A stretch of 64,000 bases of DNA. Origin: Methylobacterium cerastii. GTDB lineage: Bacteria; Pseudomonadota; Alphaproteobacteria; Rhizobiales; Beijerinckiaceae. The DNA lies in the NCBI RefSeq assembly GCF_022179125.1, contig NZ_BPQG01000025.1, forward strand, positions 51,912-115,911. The letters run 5' to 3'. The translations under genes were made by a program, and so were the position numbers. Under the pieces are notes generated by a model that worked only from the letters and a program-made list of their open reading frames with translations, had not been told where the DNA came from and searched no databases. Positions 28,599 to 36,440 of the stretch are shown piece after piece (position 1 is the first letter of the stretch; each line of letters begins with the position of its first letter).

Positions 28599-29762
28599 TT
28601 ACGCGTCGGTGCCGAGGCGGGCCGAACGGGCCGGGCCGGGCGGGGTGGCGCTCGGCGGCGCCTGCTGCGCGACGCTCGGCGGTGCGTCCTGGCCGCGGCC
28701 CGGCACGACGACGAGGCGCTGGATCTCGCCCCGCAGGTAGGCCTGCAGGAACGCCTGGTAGTCCTTGAACGAGACGCAGCCGTTCGAGGCGCCGGTCGGC
28801 CCGAGCATGTAGGTGTGGGCGAGGAGGCCGACCCGGCCGTAGACCGCACCGCTGCCGCCGACGGGGGTGAGGCGGATCGCGCGGACGCCGTGGAACAGGT
28901 CCTCCCGCTCGGTGAGGTCGTAGGTGCCGGGCGGCGTCGCGCCCCGCATGCGCACGTGGGCGTTGCGCGGGTCGTCCATGATCTCGCCGAGGCCGGAATG
29001 CGCTTCCAGCTTCGTGCCGTTGGGCAGCGTCACGATGCGCGCGCTGATGTCGTAGACGGCGACCGCCGCCGGGTCGGGGTTCGCCGGGGGCACGATCCGC
29101 TGCCGCGGCAGGGTCGCGGGCGACGGCGTCTCGAGGGCGGCGTAGGCCATGGCCGGCGTCGACGTGCGCTCGATCCCGAAGAACTTTTCCAGGAAGTTGC
29201 GGTCGTCGGGGGCGGGCGCCGGGATCGCCGCGGTCCGGGTGCGGCGCGACGCCTGCCTGTCGGCGCGGCGCGTCGTCTCGGTGCCGGCCGGGCGCCGGAG
29301 TTCGGGCGGGCGCGGCACCGGCAGCGGCACCGTCTGCGCCGGAAGGCCGGGCGTCGCTGGGGACGGGTCCTGCGGGGCCGGCTCCTGCTGCGCGAACGGG
29401 GTGGGGGACGCCTGCTCGGGCGATGTTTGCTCGGACGGGGCCTGCGGCCGCCCGGCGGACCAGTCGGGGAAGGCTTCGAGCAGCGCTTCGCGCCAGCGCT
29501 GCCGGGCCTCCGCGCCGAGCGTCGGAGCCGGCTCCTCCGCCGCTTCGCTCGTTACCGGATCCGTCGAGGCGACCAGCGCCTCGGTGATTGTCGGCCCGCG
29601 CGGCAGGCCGCCGAGGACGACGCTCCCGGAGACCAGGGCGGCGACCGCCGCGACCGATGCCGCCCTCAGGGCGAGGCGCCGAAGGCCGGCGTTCGAACGA
29701 TGGCGTTGCGCCGGGAACAGCTCTTGGGCGGAAGGGGCTTCTGCGAGGGGGTCTCGAACCAT
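28599..29762 (-). CDS. DUF2778 (Tlde1-like) domain protein
   Basis: A 387-aa protein with one N-terminal transmembrane helix or uncleaved signal (LRRLALRAASVAAVAALVSG). A Pro/Ala/Glu-rich spacer of about 170 residues follows, then a C-terminal DUF2778 domain. The domain has LEAHSGLGEIMDDPRNAHVR, GATPPGTYDL and, at the end, LAHTYMLGPTGASNGCVSFKDY with the His and Cys expected of an L,D-transpeptidase-like active site. Related Tlde1 toxins cut or modify peptidoglycan tetrapeptide stems; the housekeeping versions are probably cell-wall enzymes. I chose the ATG at 29762; an in-frame upstream ATG at 29876 gives a basic lead without a domain, and the ribosome-binding site at either is weak. Confidence 0.75.
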   Translation of the reverse strand: MVRDPLAEAPSAQELFPAQRHRSNAGLRRLALRAASVAAVAALVSGSVVLGGLPRGPTITEALVASTDPVTSEAAEEPAPTLGAEARQRWREALLEAFPDWSAGRPQAPSEQTSPEQASPTPFAQQEPAPQDPSPATPGLPAQTVPLPVPRPPELRRPAGTETTRRADRQASRRTRTAAIPAPAPDDRNFLEKFFGIERTSTPAMAYAALETPSPATLPRQRIVPPANPDPAAVAVYDISARIVTLPNGTKLEAHSGLGEIMDDPRNAHVRMRGATPPGTYDLTEREDLFHGVRAIRLTPVGGSGAVYGRVGLLAHTYMLGPTGASNGCVSFKDYQAFLQAYLRGEIQRLVVVPGRGQDAPPSVAQQAPPSATPPGPARSARLGTDA

Positions 29763-29987
29763 GAGGACGGCGCCCGTTTCGATACGGATGCCGTCGATCC
29801 CGAGCCGCTGTCGCCGGACGCGTCCGTGCGTGCGGTCGGACCGGCACCCTCCCGGCCCGATCGGCCGAGAGGGCAAAAGGCCCAGCCCGCCCGGCTTTTC
29901 CGGGGCGGGATTATGGTTGACCGAGGATGAATCGTGGCGGTTCTCGGCCCTGATTCATCGCTTCGGCGGTGCGATCAGGCGCTGGTC

Positions 29988-30794
29988 CTATTCGCCGTCG
30001 ATCTGCCGGCCCATCTGCGCGATCGCGCGCTGGTACACCGTGGCGGCGTTCCAGCCCTGGAGCGCAGCGAAGTTCGGCTCGCCGGGCTGGTAGCCGGCCC
30101 CGGCCTGCCAGCCGTGGCCCTTCAGGAAATTCGCGGTGGAGCTGAGCGCCGCGCCGACGTTGTTGAGGTCGCCGGTCCCGTAGGTCAGCACGTTCTTCGG
30201 CAGGAACTGGGTGTGCCCGACCTCGCCATGCGCCGCGCCGCGGGTGCTGGACGAGAGCATGCCGCGATCGACGAGGGTGAGCGCCGCATAGAGCTGGTCG
30301 GTGAAGTAGGCCGAGCGGCGGCAATCGTAGGCCAGCGTCGCCACCGCCGACAGCGTGTTGACGTTGCCGCGCACGGCGCCGAACCCGGTCTCCATGCCCC
30401 AGATCGCCAGGAGCGGCCCTGGGGGGACGCCGTAGCGCTGCTCGATCTGCGCGAACAGGGCCGCGTTCTGGCGCTTCAGCGCCCGCCCACGGGAGACGAT
30501 CGTGGTCGCGCCGCGTTTGGCCAGGAACTGGTCGAGCGAGAGCTTGAAGCTTTTCTGGCCGCGATCGGCCGAGATGGTGGCCGTGGAATAGTTGGTCTCG
30601 CGGAGCGCCGCGAGGCTCGCGGCGCTGGCGCGGCCCTGGGCCTCCTGGGCGAACTGAGACTTCCAGGCCTCGAAGCCGGCGGCCGAGTTGCCGCATTGGG
30701 CCGCCTCGGCGCCTCCGGCGAGACAGGCGAGCGCCACCGCGGCGACGGCCGCCAGTGTGCTGCGGCGCTTGGTGTCGGTCACGGAGATCTCCAT
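29988..30794 (-). CDS. Lytic murein transglycosylase (MltB/SLT_2 family)
   Basis: A 268-aa exported enzyme that cleaves the glycan strands of peptidoglycan and forms 1,6-anhydromuramic ends. The signal peptide is [19 protein letters not shown]. The SLT_2/MltB-type domain has catalytic Glu135 in AIWGMETGFGAVRGN. Downstream family features are LAYDCRRSAYFTDQLYAAL, GEVGHTQFLPKNVL and DLNNVGAALSSTANFLKGHGW. Unlike E. coli MltB there is no lipobox and no separate C-terminal peptidoglycan-binding domain. The start is the ATG at 30794, directly before the signal. It is divergent from the thiamine-binding-like gene. Together with the DUF2778 gene it makes a small cell-wall pair. Confidence 0.9.
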   Translation of the reverse strand: MEISVTDTKRRSTLAAVAAVALACLAGGAEAAQCGNSAAGFEAWKSQFAQEAQGRASAASLAALRETNYSTATISADRGQKSFKLSLDQFLAKRGATTIVSRGRALKRQNAALFAQIEQRYGVPPGPLLAIWGMETGFGAVRGNVNTLSAVATLAYDCRRSAYFTDQLYAALTLVDRGMLSSSTRGAAHGEVGHTQFLPKNVLTYGTGDLNNVGAALSSTANFLKGHGWQAGAGYQPGEPNFAALQGWNAATVYQRAIAQMGRQIDGE

Positions 30795-30932
30795 CGCAAA
30801 GGCGGGGTCGGGCTGGGAAACGCGGCACGGTTCGGCCAGAACGGCACCGGGCCGGCTTTCCGGATTGTGGCTCGCTATGTAGCGGGCGATGCCGCCGGAC
30901 ATAACCCCAGGTTCGCCACCGAGGACAAGTTC

Positions 30933-31220
30933 ATGAAGGTTGTTGCAGATCTGTGCATCGTGCCGATGGGCGTCGGCCCCTCGGTGTCGTCCTACGTCCG
31001 CGAGATCAAGGCGATCCTGGAGACGAGCGGGCTGAACGCCGAGATGCACGCCAACGGCACCAACATCGAGGGCGAGCTCGCCGACATCTGCCGCCTGATC
31101 GAGCTGTGCGAGGCGCGCCTGACCGAGCTCGGCGTGCAGCGCGTGTTCTTCACGATGGCGTTCTCGTCGCGCCGGGACAAGGCGCAGACGATGGCCGACA
31201 AGCTGACCGCGGTGTCGTAG
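30933..31220 (+). CDS. MTH1187-family thiamine-binding-like protein (DUF77)
   Basis: A 95-aa cytoplasmic protein of the MTH1187/YkoF-like family (DUF77, thiamine_BP). Family pattern: ADLCIVPMGVGPSVSSYV at the start, MHANGTNIEGE in the middle, and VFFTMAFSSRRDKAQTM near the end. Relatives bind thiamine or its pyrimidine part in an intersubunit site, and the fold is a ferredoxin-like tetramer. A GAGGA ribosome-binding site precedes the ATG at 30933. It is a single gene divergent from the transglycosylase. I looked for a TPP riboswitch in the 138-bp leader and saw no conserved core. Confidence 0.85.
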   Translation: MKVVADLCIVPMGVGPSVSSYVREIKAILETSGLNAEMHANGTNIEGELADICRLIELCEARLTELGVQRVFFTMAFSSRRDKAQTMADKLTAVS

Positions 31221-31240
31221 CCCGGTCCGGACTTCCTCGC

Positions 31241-31444
31241 TCAGAGGTAGTGGCGAAATACCGTCTGGCCCACCGTGGTCTCGTGCTCCGCCGACATCAG
31301 GTCGGCCAGGCAGCGATAGGCCAGGAGCAGCCCGCCGGCGAAGGCGGCGAGCGCCAGGAGGAGGGGGCTCGCCAGGGGCGTCGCGGCGAAGGCGAGGGCC
31401 ACGAGGACGACGGGAAGGTGCAGGAGCCGGGTCGCGGTCGTCAT
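31241..31444 (-). CDS. Small two-helix membrane protein
   Basis: A 67-aa protein with two hydrophobic helices (LLHLPVVLVALAFAATPL and PLLLALAAFAGGLLLAY) joined by a short turn, then a polar C-terminal tail (ADLMSAEHETTVGQTVF). Probably an inner-membrane protein. I do not recognise a family. Coding status rests on the coherent membrane topology and a fitting start; the ORF is short. A large hairpin lies in the spacer on its 5' side. Confidence 0.5.
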   Translation of the reverse strand: MTTATRLLHLPVVLVALAFAATPLASPLLLALAAFAGGLLLAYRCLADLMSAEHETTVGQTVFRHYL

Positions 31445-31558
31445 GTGTGCTGCCTCGCCGTCGTCAGGTCACCGATCGCACCGACGGTTAAGCACCGCGG
31501 ATTGCACGAATGTTTCCTGCGCCCGACACTGCCGCGGCGTGGTGCTCCAGCGCACCTT

Positions 31559-31600
31559 GGCGCTCCGCGATCGGCACTTTCCTGCCGATCGCGGAACGCC
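31559..31600. repeat. Long intergenic hairpin
   Basis: Perfect 13-bp arms TCCGCGATCGGCA (31564-31576) and its complement (31583-31595) with loop CTTTCC, extended after one mismatch by GGCG/CGCC to 18-bp arms. It lies 17 bp beyond the stop codon of the GTG-started secreted gene and 115 bp before the small membrane protein gene. No T-run follows on either strand, so it is not a standard intrinsic terminator; a REP-like element, mRNA-end stabiliser or protein-binding site are possible. Confidence 0.65.
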
Positions 31601-31616
31601 GACGGCGTTGCGATCC

Positions 31617-32069
31617 CTACTCGTCGTCGTCCGGCTCGCCGCGATAGCGCCGGCGCGGCGCGTCGTATTCCTCCGATCGACGCGTCGGACGGTCGTAGTC
31701 GCGGTCGCGCCCGCGGTAGCCCGAGCGGTCGTCCGCGCCGTAGCCGCCGTATCCCCCGGAATTGCCGCGGCGGTTGTCGACGAGTTTCGGCGCATACCAG
31801 CAGCTCTTGCGTTGGCCGGGCGCGGGATCGCCGAAGGTCTGGGTGTTGCAGGCGATGACGCCGCCCTGCGGGAACGGGCGGCCGTTGGTCTTGCCCGGCA
31901 CGCCATAATACACGTTCGTCGGATGCGGCATCCGGCAAACGCCGCCCTCCTGCGCACAGGGGATCGTGTTCACGGTATCGAGCTGCGCCTGGGCCGGCGA
32001 GACGCCGGCCGCGAGGAGCCACACGGCTCCCACGACGATGCCCGCCGGAGCGGTGTTTGCCTTGCGCAC
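31617..32069 (-). CDS. Secreted protein with a charged, disordered C-terminus
   Basis: A 150-aa exported protein of unknown function. A GTG at 32069 starts it, with a very strong GGGAGGA ribosome-binding site seven bases before; there is no ATG near. The signal peptide is [20 protein letters not shown]. The folded part (residues 30-90) has four cysteines (IPCAQ, GGVCRM, VIACNT and RKSCWYAP) that could pair in the periplasm. From residue 95 to the end it is low complexity, rich in Arg, Asp, Gly and Tyr ([15 protein letters not shown] and similar), and ends in acidic EPDDDE. The long hairpin at 31559 follows its stop. Confidence 0.7.
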   Translation of the reverse strand: MRKANTAPAGIVVGAVWLLAAGVSPAQAQLDTVNTIPCAQEGGVCRMPHPTNVYYGVPGKTNGRPFPQGGVIACNTQTFGDPAPGQRKSCWYAPKLVDNRRGNSGGYGGYGADDRSGYRGRDRDYDRPTRRSEEYDAPRRRYRGEPDDDE

Positions 32070-32261
32070 GCTATGTCCTCCCTCTTCGGTCGACGGACTT
32101 GCCGGTGCCGAGTCGGCGGCCTGCCTACCACACCGCGCTGCCGACGCGCACTGGCCGACGAGAGGCGTGCTCCGACGGAAGCGGATGGCGGATCCGACGC
32201 GATCGATGGAAGCTGGGTTGAAAGTCGAGTGCCGAGCGAACGCGAGACGATCAGCGGTTCG

Positions 32262-32351
32262 TGGCGGAGGGAGCGGGATTCGAACCCGCGATACCGTTTC
32301 CGGTATACACACTTTCCAGGCGTGCGCCTTCAACCACTCGGCCACCCCTCC
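32262..32351 (-). tRNA. tRNA-Ser (anticodon GGA)
   Basis: A complete class II tRNA of 90 nt with the CCA end encoded (32262-32264). The acceptor stem GGAGGGG pairs with TCCCTCC (the last pair is a G-T wobble), with discriminator G as in other tRNA-Ser. The D-arm region has TGGCCGAGTGG. The anticodon loop CTGGAAAG gives anticodon GGA (reads UCC/UCU). There is a long variable arm (ATACCGGAAACGGTAT), and the T-arm is GCGGGTTCGAATCCCGC. It lies alone between the secreted GTG-started gene and the VanZ-like gene. Confidence 0.97.
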
Positions 32352-32461
32352 GGACCCGGTGGAGGGCCGCGCCCCGCTTTAGGCGGGCGGCGGACGGTTC
32401 GACCGGGTGGCGTGCTGTACCCGCCGCGTCGCCCGCGTGCAAGCGGCTTGACCGTTCGGGC

Positions 32462-32806
32462 TCACGAGCGCGTGCGGCGGGAGGCGATCGAGGTCGCGGC
32501 GAGAGCGAGGACGGTGCCGAGCATCGCCGCGCCGCCCTTCACCAGGAAGTCGGAAAGGCGGCCGTGGCGGGTCAGGGTCAGGCCCTGCCCGAGTTCGAGG
32601 ATCGCGGCGAGGGCGACGACGCCGGCGAGCACCACCGGCCAGCGGCGCGGGTAGGCGAGGACGAACAGCATCCCGAGCGCGCCGTAGGCCAGCGCCCGCT
32701 CGACGTTGGCGGGTGCCACGGAGGGCCGCAGACCGATCGGCGACAGGGTGACGAAGACGAGCGCGGCCACCACGAGCCAAGCCGTGACGCGAAAGAACGG
32801 TTGCAT
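32462..32806 (-). CDS. VanZ-like membrane protein
   Basis: A 114-aa inner-membrane protein with about four hydrophobic helices, resembling the VanZ-like family (named after the teicoplanin-resistance accessory protein, mostly of unknown function). Matching features are FVTLSPIGLRP in the first helix region and the late AAILELGQGLTLTRHGRLSDFLVKGG, whose E-x-x-Q and SDFL-N/K-G pattern is typical of VanZ. I start at the ATG at 32806; an upstream ATG at 32845 adds 13 residues that do not fit. A single gene between the tRNA and the outer-membrane protein gene. Confidence 0.75.
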   Translation of the reverse strand: MQPFFRVTAWLVVAALVFVTLSPIGLRPSVAPANVERALAYGALGMLFVLAYPRRWPVVLAGVVALAAILELGQGLTLTRHGRLSDFLVKGGAAMLGTVLALAATSIASRRTRS

Positions 32807-32890
32807 CGGTCCCTGTCGCCCGAGACCGGCACACTGGTCAATCATGCCGTTCGATGCAGGCGCGGAACCTTCAGTCGGTCGCCTCCGGCG

Positions 32891-33814
32891 TCAGAACCAG
32901 GATCGCGTGGTGAAGGAGTAGTCGACCTTCAGGCCGAACAGGAACTGGTTCGGGTCGCCGAACGGGCGCCGCACCAGGGGGCTGTCGCCGGAGGAGCCGA
33001 GGATGCGGGTGTAGCCGGCGTAGCCGGTATAGGCCCACGTCGCGTCCTGGGTGTAGGTGACGGCGCCGAGCACGCCCGCCGAGAAGAAGCTGCCCGGATC
33101 GTAGGCGGTGACCCGGCCGTTCGCGATGGCTTCGTCGGCGGTGACGCCGAAGTATTTGCGCGCGTACGACGCGTCGCCGATGTTCAGGCGCGGCCCGATC
33201 GAGAACTGGAACTGGTCGACCGGCAGGATGTAGTCCGCCCCGACCGAGCCGACGGTGCCGTGGTGGCCGTACACGCCCTGCCGCACTTCGACCCGGGTGC
33301 GGATCGACGGAATCGGAAAGAACTCGATGAACAGGCCGGGCTCGACGGCGAAGCGCGCGTCCCGGAAGCCGAAGAGGTGGCGGCGGTCGTCGCCGTAATA
33401 GCGGCCCGGCACGAAGCGCGCGGTCGGGCCGATGCGGAACACGGCGTTGTCGTAGAGCGAGAAGCTGAATCCGTCGTCCGGCGCGGCGAAGCGGCGGGGC
33501 TCGCCGGCCCGGCGCACGTCGATCGCCGGGTAGCCGATGACCGTGTAGTCCTCGGAGCCGGGATAGCGCGGCGTGAACTGCAGGTTGCCCGTCAGCGTGA
33601 CGACCCAGGTGTCCGGGTCGACCTGCGAGAAGCTCGGCACCGCTCGCGGCATGATCGCCCCGAGGTCGGCGGCGAGCGCCGTCCCACCGAGCAGCACGGC
33701 CAACAGGCCGGCAGAAATGCCGAGGGAGGCCGCATGCGGCTTCGAGGCGACGGAGGCCGCATGCGGCTTCGAGGAAGGGCGAACCGCATTGCTCATGACC
33801 GATCTTATAGACAT
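32891..33814 (-). CDS. MipA/OmpV-family outer-membrane protein
   Basis: A 307-aa predicted outer-membrane beta-barrel of the MipA/OmpV family, which may scaffold peptidoglycan enzymes or act as a porin. The signal-like helix is LGISAGLLAVLLGGTALAA. The mature part has alternating beta-strand pattern, with WVVTLTGNLQFTPRYPGS at its start, many Tyr/Phe/Arg residues, and a C-terminal strand ending in Phe (YSFTTRSWF), as barrels require. The N-terminus is odd: before the signal helix there is a tandem repeat SKPHAASVA-SKPHAASLG coming from a 27-bp DNA duplication. A later start at Met7 is possible, but the duplicated units would remain in the lead. Confidence 0.85.
   Translation of the reverse strand: MSIRSVMSNAVRPSSKPHAASVASKPHAASLGISAGLLAVLLGGTALAADLGAIMPRAVPSFSQVDPDTWVVTLTGNLQFTPRYPGSEDYTVIGYPAIDVRRAGEPRRFAAPDDGFSFSLYDNAVFRIGPTARFVPGRYYGDDRRHLFGFRDARFAVEPGLFIEFFPIPSIRTRVEVRQGVYGHHGTVGSVGADYILPVDQFQFSIGPRLNIGDASYARKYFGVTADEAIANGRVTAYDPGSFFSAGVLGAVTYTQDATWAYTGYAGYTRILGSSGDSPLVRRPFGDPNQFLFGLKVDYSFTTRSWF
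33725..33774. repeat. 27-bp tandem duplication with a palindromic core inside the MipA gene
   Basis: A 23-bp identical stretch (begins GGAGGCCGCATG, ends TTCGAGG) occurs at 33725-33747 and again at 33752-33774, a period of 27 bp, nine codons. Each copy contains the perfect 12-bp palindrome GCCGCATGCGGC. The duplication keeps the reading frame and gives the repeated SKPHAAS unit ahead of the signal helix. Confidence 0.85.
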
Positions 33815-33943
33815 GCCGGCCCCTGCTTCGCCCGCGTTTCATCCTCTCGCGACCGCAAAAAAACGGATTGTGTCCGCGCCGCAACGAACCGGCCCAGCTT
33901 GCGTGAAATGCGTCCGCAGCGTCCCGGTCCCGGGCCGTTGCGA

Positions 33944-35398
33944 TCAGGCCGCGAGCAAGGGCGGCGGCCGTCGCGAGACCCAGTTGGTGGCCGCGTCGTA
34001 GGCCGCGCCGAGACGCAGGCAGTCCAATTCGCCGTGGTTGCGGCCGACGACCTGGATGCCGGTCGGCAGGCCGCCGGGGCCGAAGCCGGCCGGGACGTTG
34101 AGGGCCGGCAGGCCGCTCATGGTCGCCGGGATCACCACCTGCATCCAGCGGTGGTAGGTGTCCATCGCGCGCCCGCCGACCTGCTTCGGCCAGTCGGCTT
34201 CGATCGCGAAGGGGAAGACCTGCGCGCTCGGCATCACCAGAAAGTCGAAGCGCTCCATGAAGAGGCGCACGGTCTCGTACCAGGCGGTGCGGGTCTCCTG
34301 CGCCATCCGCACCGCGTCGGCGGTGAGCGCCATGCCCTGCTCCACCTCCCAGACGGCCTCCGGCTTGAGCAGGGCCCGGTGCGCCGGGTCCTCGTAGAGC
34401 GGATGCAGGGTCGCCGCGTTGGCGCAGGCGCGCAGCAGCACGTAGGCGCGCCACAGCCGCTCCATGTCGAAGGCCGGGACGGCGTGTTCGACGCGGCAGC
34501 CGACCACCTCGAAGGCGGACAGTGCGGCGACGCCGAGGTCGAGCACGCCGGGCTCGAAGGGGATCTGGCCGCCGAAGTCGCCGAGCCACGCGATCCGGGT
34601 GCCGGAGACGTCGCGCTTCAGGTCCTCGGCGAAGATGCCTGGGTCCTGCGGGATCGAGTACGGCACGCGCGGGTCGGCGCCGGCCTGCACCGACAGCATC
34701 AGGCCGATGTCGGCCGGCGAGCGGCCGATCGCGCCGGAGACGCCGAAGCCCGGCGCGAACACGTCCGGCGTCGCGATCGGGATGCGGCCGTAGCAGGTGC
34801 GAAGGCCGAACAGGTTGTTGAAGGCCGGCGGGTTGCGCAGGCTGCCGGCGTGGTCGCTGCCGTCGGCCACCGGCTGCATCCGCAAAGCCACCGACACCGC
34901 GGCGCCCCCGCTCGAACCGCCGGCGGACTTGCGTTGGTCGTAGGCGTTCGCGGTGGCGCCGTGGACCGGGTTGTAGGTGTGCGAGCCGAGGCCGAATTCC
35001 GGGATGTTGGTCTTGCCGGTGAAGACCACGCCGCCGCAGCGAAACCGCCCGGCCATGATCGAGTCGGCCGGCGCGATCCGGTGGCGGAAGATCGGCGAGC
35101 CCTGCGAGAACGGCAGGCCGCGTACCGGATCGAAATCCTTCACCGCCAGCGGAAAGCCATGGAGCGGGCCGGCGCTCTCGCCGCGGGCGAGGCGCGCGTC
35201 GCGCTCGGCGGCTTCCGCGAGGAGCTGGACCGGGTCCTGAAGCGCGACGATCGCGTTCACCGCTGGGTTGTACCGCGCGATCTGCGCGAGGGTGGCGCGC
35301 ATGACCTCGACGCAGGACACCGTCCTGGCATGGATCGCGGCCGAGAGCGCCACGGCGCTCATCTCCAGGATGTCGGAGGGGAGGGCTGACGCGGTCAT
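33944..35398 (-). CDS. Amidase of the amidase-signature family
   Basis: A 484-aa amidase-signature hydrolase that breaks C-N bonds of amides using a Ser-Ser-Lys triad. All three are visible: Lys87 in PLAVKDFD, the cis-Ser in SAGGSSGG (S162), and nucleophile S186 in DGSDHAGSLRNP. The pattern DGSDxxGSLRNP is that of a large bacterial amidase group with undefined substrates. I start at the ATG at 35398, as the upstream extension is unrelated. It is the last gene of a six-gene minus-strand operon behind a peptide-type ABC importer, 49 bp after the second ATPase gene. The likely job is to hydrolyse the amide or peptide-like compound imported. Confidence 0.92.
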   Translation of the reverse strand: MTASALPSDILEMSAVALSAAIHARTVSCVEVMRATLAQIARYNPAVNAIVALQDPVQLLAEAAERDARLARGESAGPLHGFPLAVKDFDPVRGLPFSQGSPIFRHRIAPADSIMAGRFRCGGVVFTGKTNIPEFGLGSHTYNPVHGATANAYDQRKSAGGSSGGAAVSVALRMQPVADGSDHAGSLRNPPAFNNLFGLRTCYGRIPIATPDVFAPGFGVSGAIGRSPADIGLMLSVQAGADPRVPYSIPQDPGIFAEDLKRDVSGTRIAWLGDFGGQIPFEPGVLDLGVAALSAFEVVGCRVEHAVPAFDMERLWRAYVLLRACANAATLHPLYEDPAHRALLKPEAVWEVEQGMALTADAVRMAQETRTAWYETVRLFMERFDFLVMPSAQVFPFAIEADWPKQVGGRAMDTYHRWMQVVIPATMSGLPALNVPAGFGPGGLPTGIQVVGRNHGELDCLRLGAAYDAATNWVSRRPPPLLAA

Positions 35399-35447
35399 GC
35401 GGTCTCCACCGCGCAGAATGGCAAGGGGCAGCACGGCATGTAGGCGC

Positions 35448-36440
35448 TCAGGTCAGCCGGCGTTCCTGATAGGCGTGGCAGGCGACGCCCTCGATCAGCG
35501 CCGGCACTTCGGCGCGGCAGCGGTCGTTGGCGAAGGGGCAGCGCGGGTTGAAGCTGCAACCCGGCGGCGGGTCGATCGGGTTGGGGATCTCGCCGGAGAC
35601 CGGCGTGCGCTGCCGCCCGGTGAGGCCGATATCGGGCACCGCGTCGAGCAGCATCCGCGTGTAGGGGTGCTTGGGGCGCGTGAACAGCTCGCGCCCGCCG
35701 CCGATCTCGACCACGCGGCCGAGATACATCACGCCGATGCGCGTCGCCATGTGGCGCACCACGGCGAGGTTGTGGCTGATGAACAGGTAGGTCAGCCCGA
35801 GCCGGTCCTGCAGGTCGCGCATCAGGTTCAGGATCTGCGCCTGCACCGAGACGTCGAGGGCCGAGGTCGGCTCGTCGCCGACGAGGAACTCGGCCTCCGA
35901 GGCGAGCGCGCGGGCGATGGCGACGCGCTGGCGCTGGCCGCCGGAGAATTCGTGCGGGTACTTCACCCGGTCGTCGGGATGCAGGCCGACGAGGGTGAGC
36001 AATTCGCCGACGCGGGCGGCGATGGCCGCCTCGCCCTGGATCAGGTCGAAGGCGCGGATCGGCTCGGCGACGATCTTGCCCACCCGCCAGCGCGGGTTCA
36101 TCGAGGCGTAGGGGTCCTGGAACACCATCTGGATGCGCCGTCGCAGCTGGCGGCGGGCCGCGCCTTGCGCCGGATCGGTCATCGAGACGCCGGTGATGCG
36201 CACGTCGCCCGCGCTCGGCGGCAGCAGCCCGACCACCATCCGCGCCACGGTCGACTTGCCGGAGCCGGATTCGCCGACGAGGGCGAAGGTCTCGCCGCGC
36301 TGGATCGTGAAGCCGACGCCGTCGACCGCCTTCAGCCACTGCTTCGGCTTCCGTTCGATCATCCGGTTGAGCCAGGGCTTCGAGACGTCGAACAGCCGCC
36401 GCAGGCCCTCGACCTCGACGTAAGGGGTGGGCCCGCTCAT
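35448..36440 (-). CDS. Peptide/nickel-type ABC transporter ATP-binding protein (DppF/OppF-like)
   Basis: A 330-aa ATPase of the dipeptide/oligopeptide/nickel ABC import family. Walker A is GESGSGKST, the Q loop is FQDPYASMNP, the ABC signature is FSGGQRQRVAIARAL and Walker B is FLVGDEPTSALD. The C-terminal oligopeptide_trans domain has the cysteine-bearing PPPGCSFNPRCPFANDRC, which in relatives binds a [4Fe-4S] cluster. The longer N-terminal lead (DVSKPWLNRMIERKPKQWL) is characteristic of the DppF/OppF partner. The start overlaps the stop of the upstream ATPase gene by 4 bp (ATGA), so translation is coupled. Confidence 0.95.
   Translation of the reverse strand: MSGPTPYVEVEGLRRLFDVSKPWLNRMIERKPKQWLKAVDGVGFTIQRGETFALVGESGSGKSTVARMVVGLLPPSAGDVRITGVSMTDPAQGAARRQLRRRIQMVFQDPYASMNPRWRVGKIVAEPIRAFDLIQGEAAIAARVGELLTLVGLHPDDRVKYPHEFSGGQRQRVAIARALASEAEFLVGDEPTSALDVSVQAQILNLMRDLQDRLGLTYLFISHNLAVVRHMATRIGVMYLGRVVEIGGGRELFTRPKHPYTRMLLDAVPDIGLTGRQRTPVSGEIPNPIDPPPGCSFNPRCPFANDRCRAEVPALIEGVACHAYQERRLT

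Noticed and set aside
30795-30932. A TPP riboswitch before the thiamine-binding-like gene
   Set aside because: No THI-box core or matching stems are visible in the 138-bp leader.
32261-35389. A 1042-codon plus-strand open frame over the tRNA, VanZ, MipA and amidase genes
   Set aside because: It runs through a tRNA gene and antisense to three recognisable genes; composition is that of a shadow frame.
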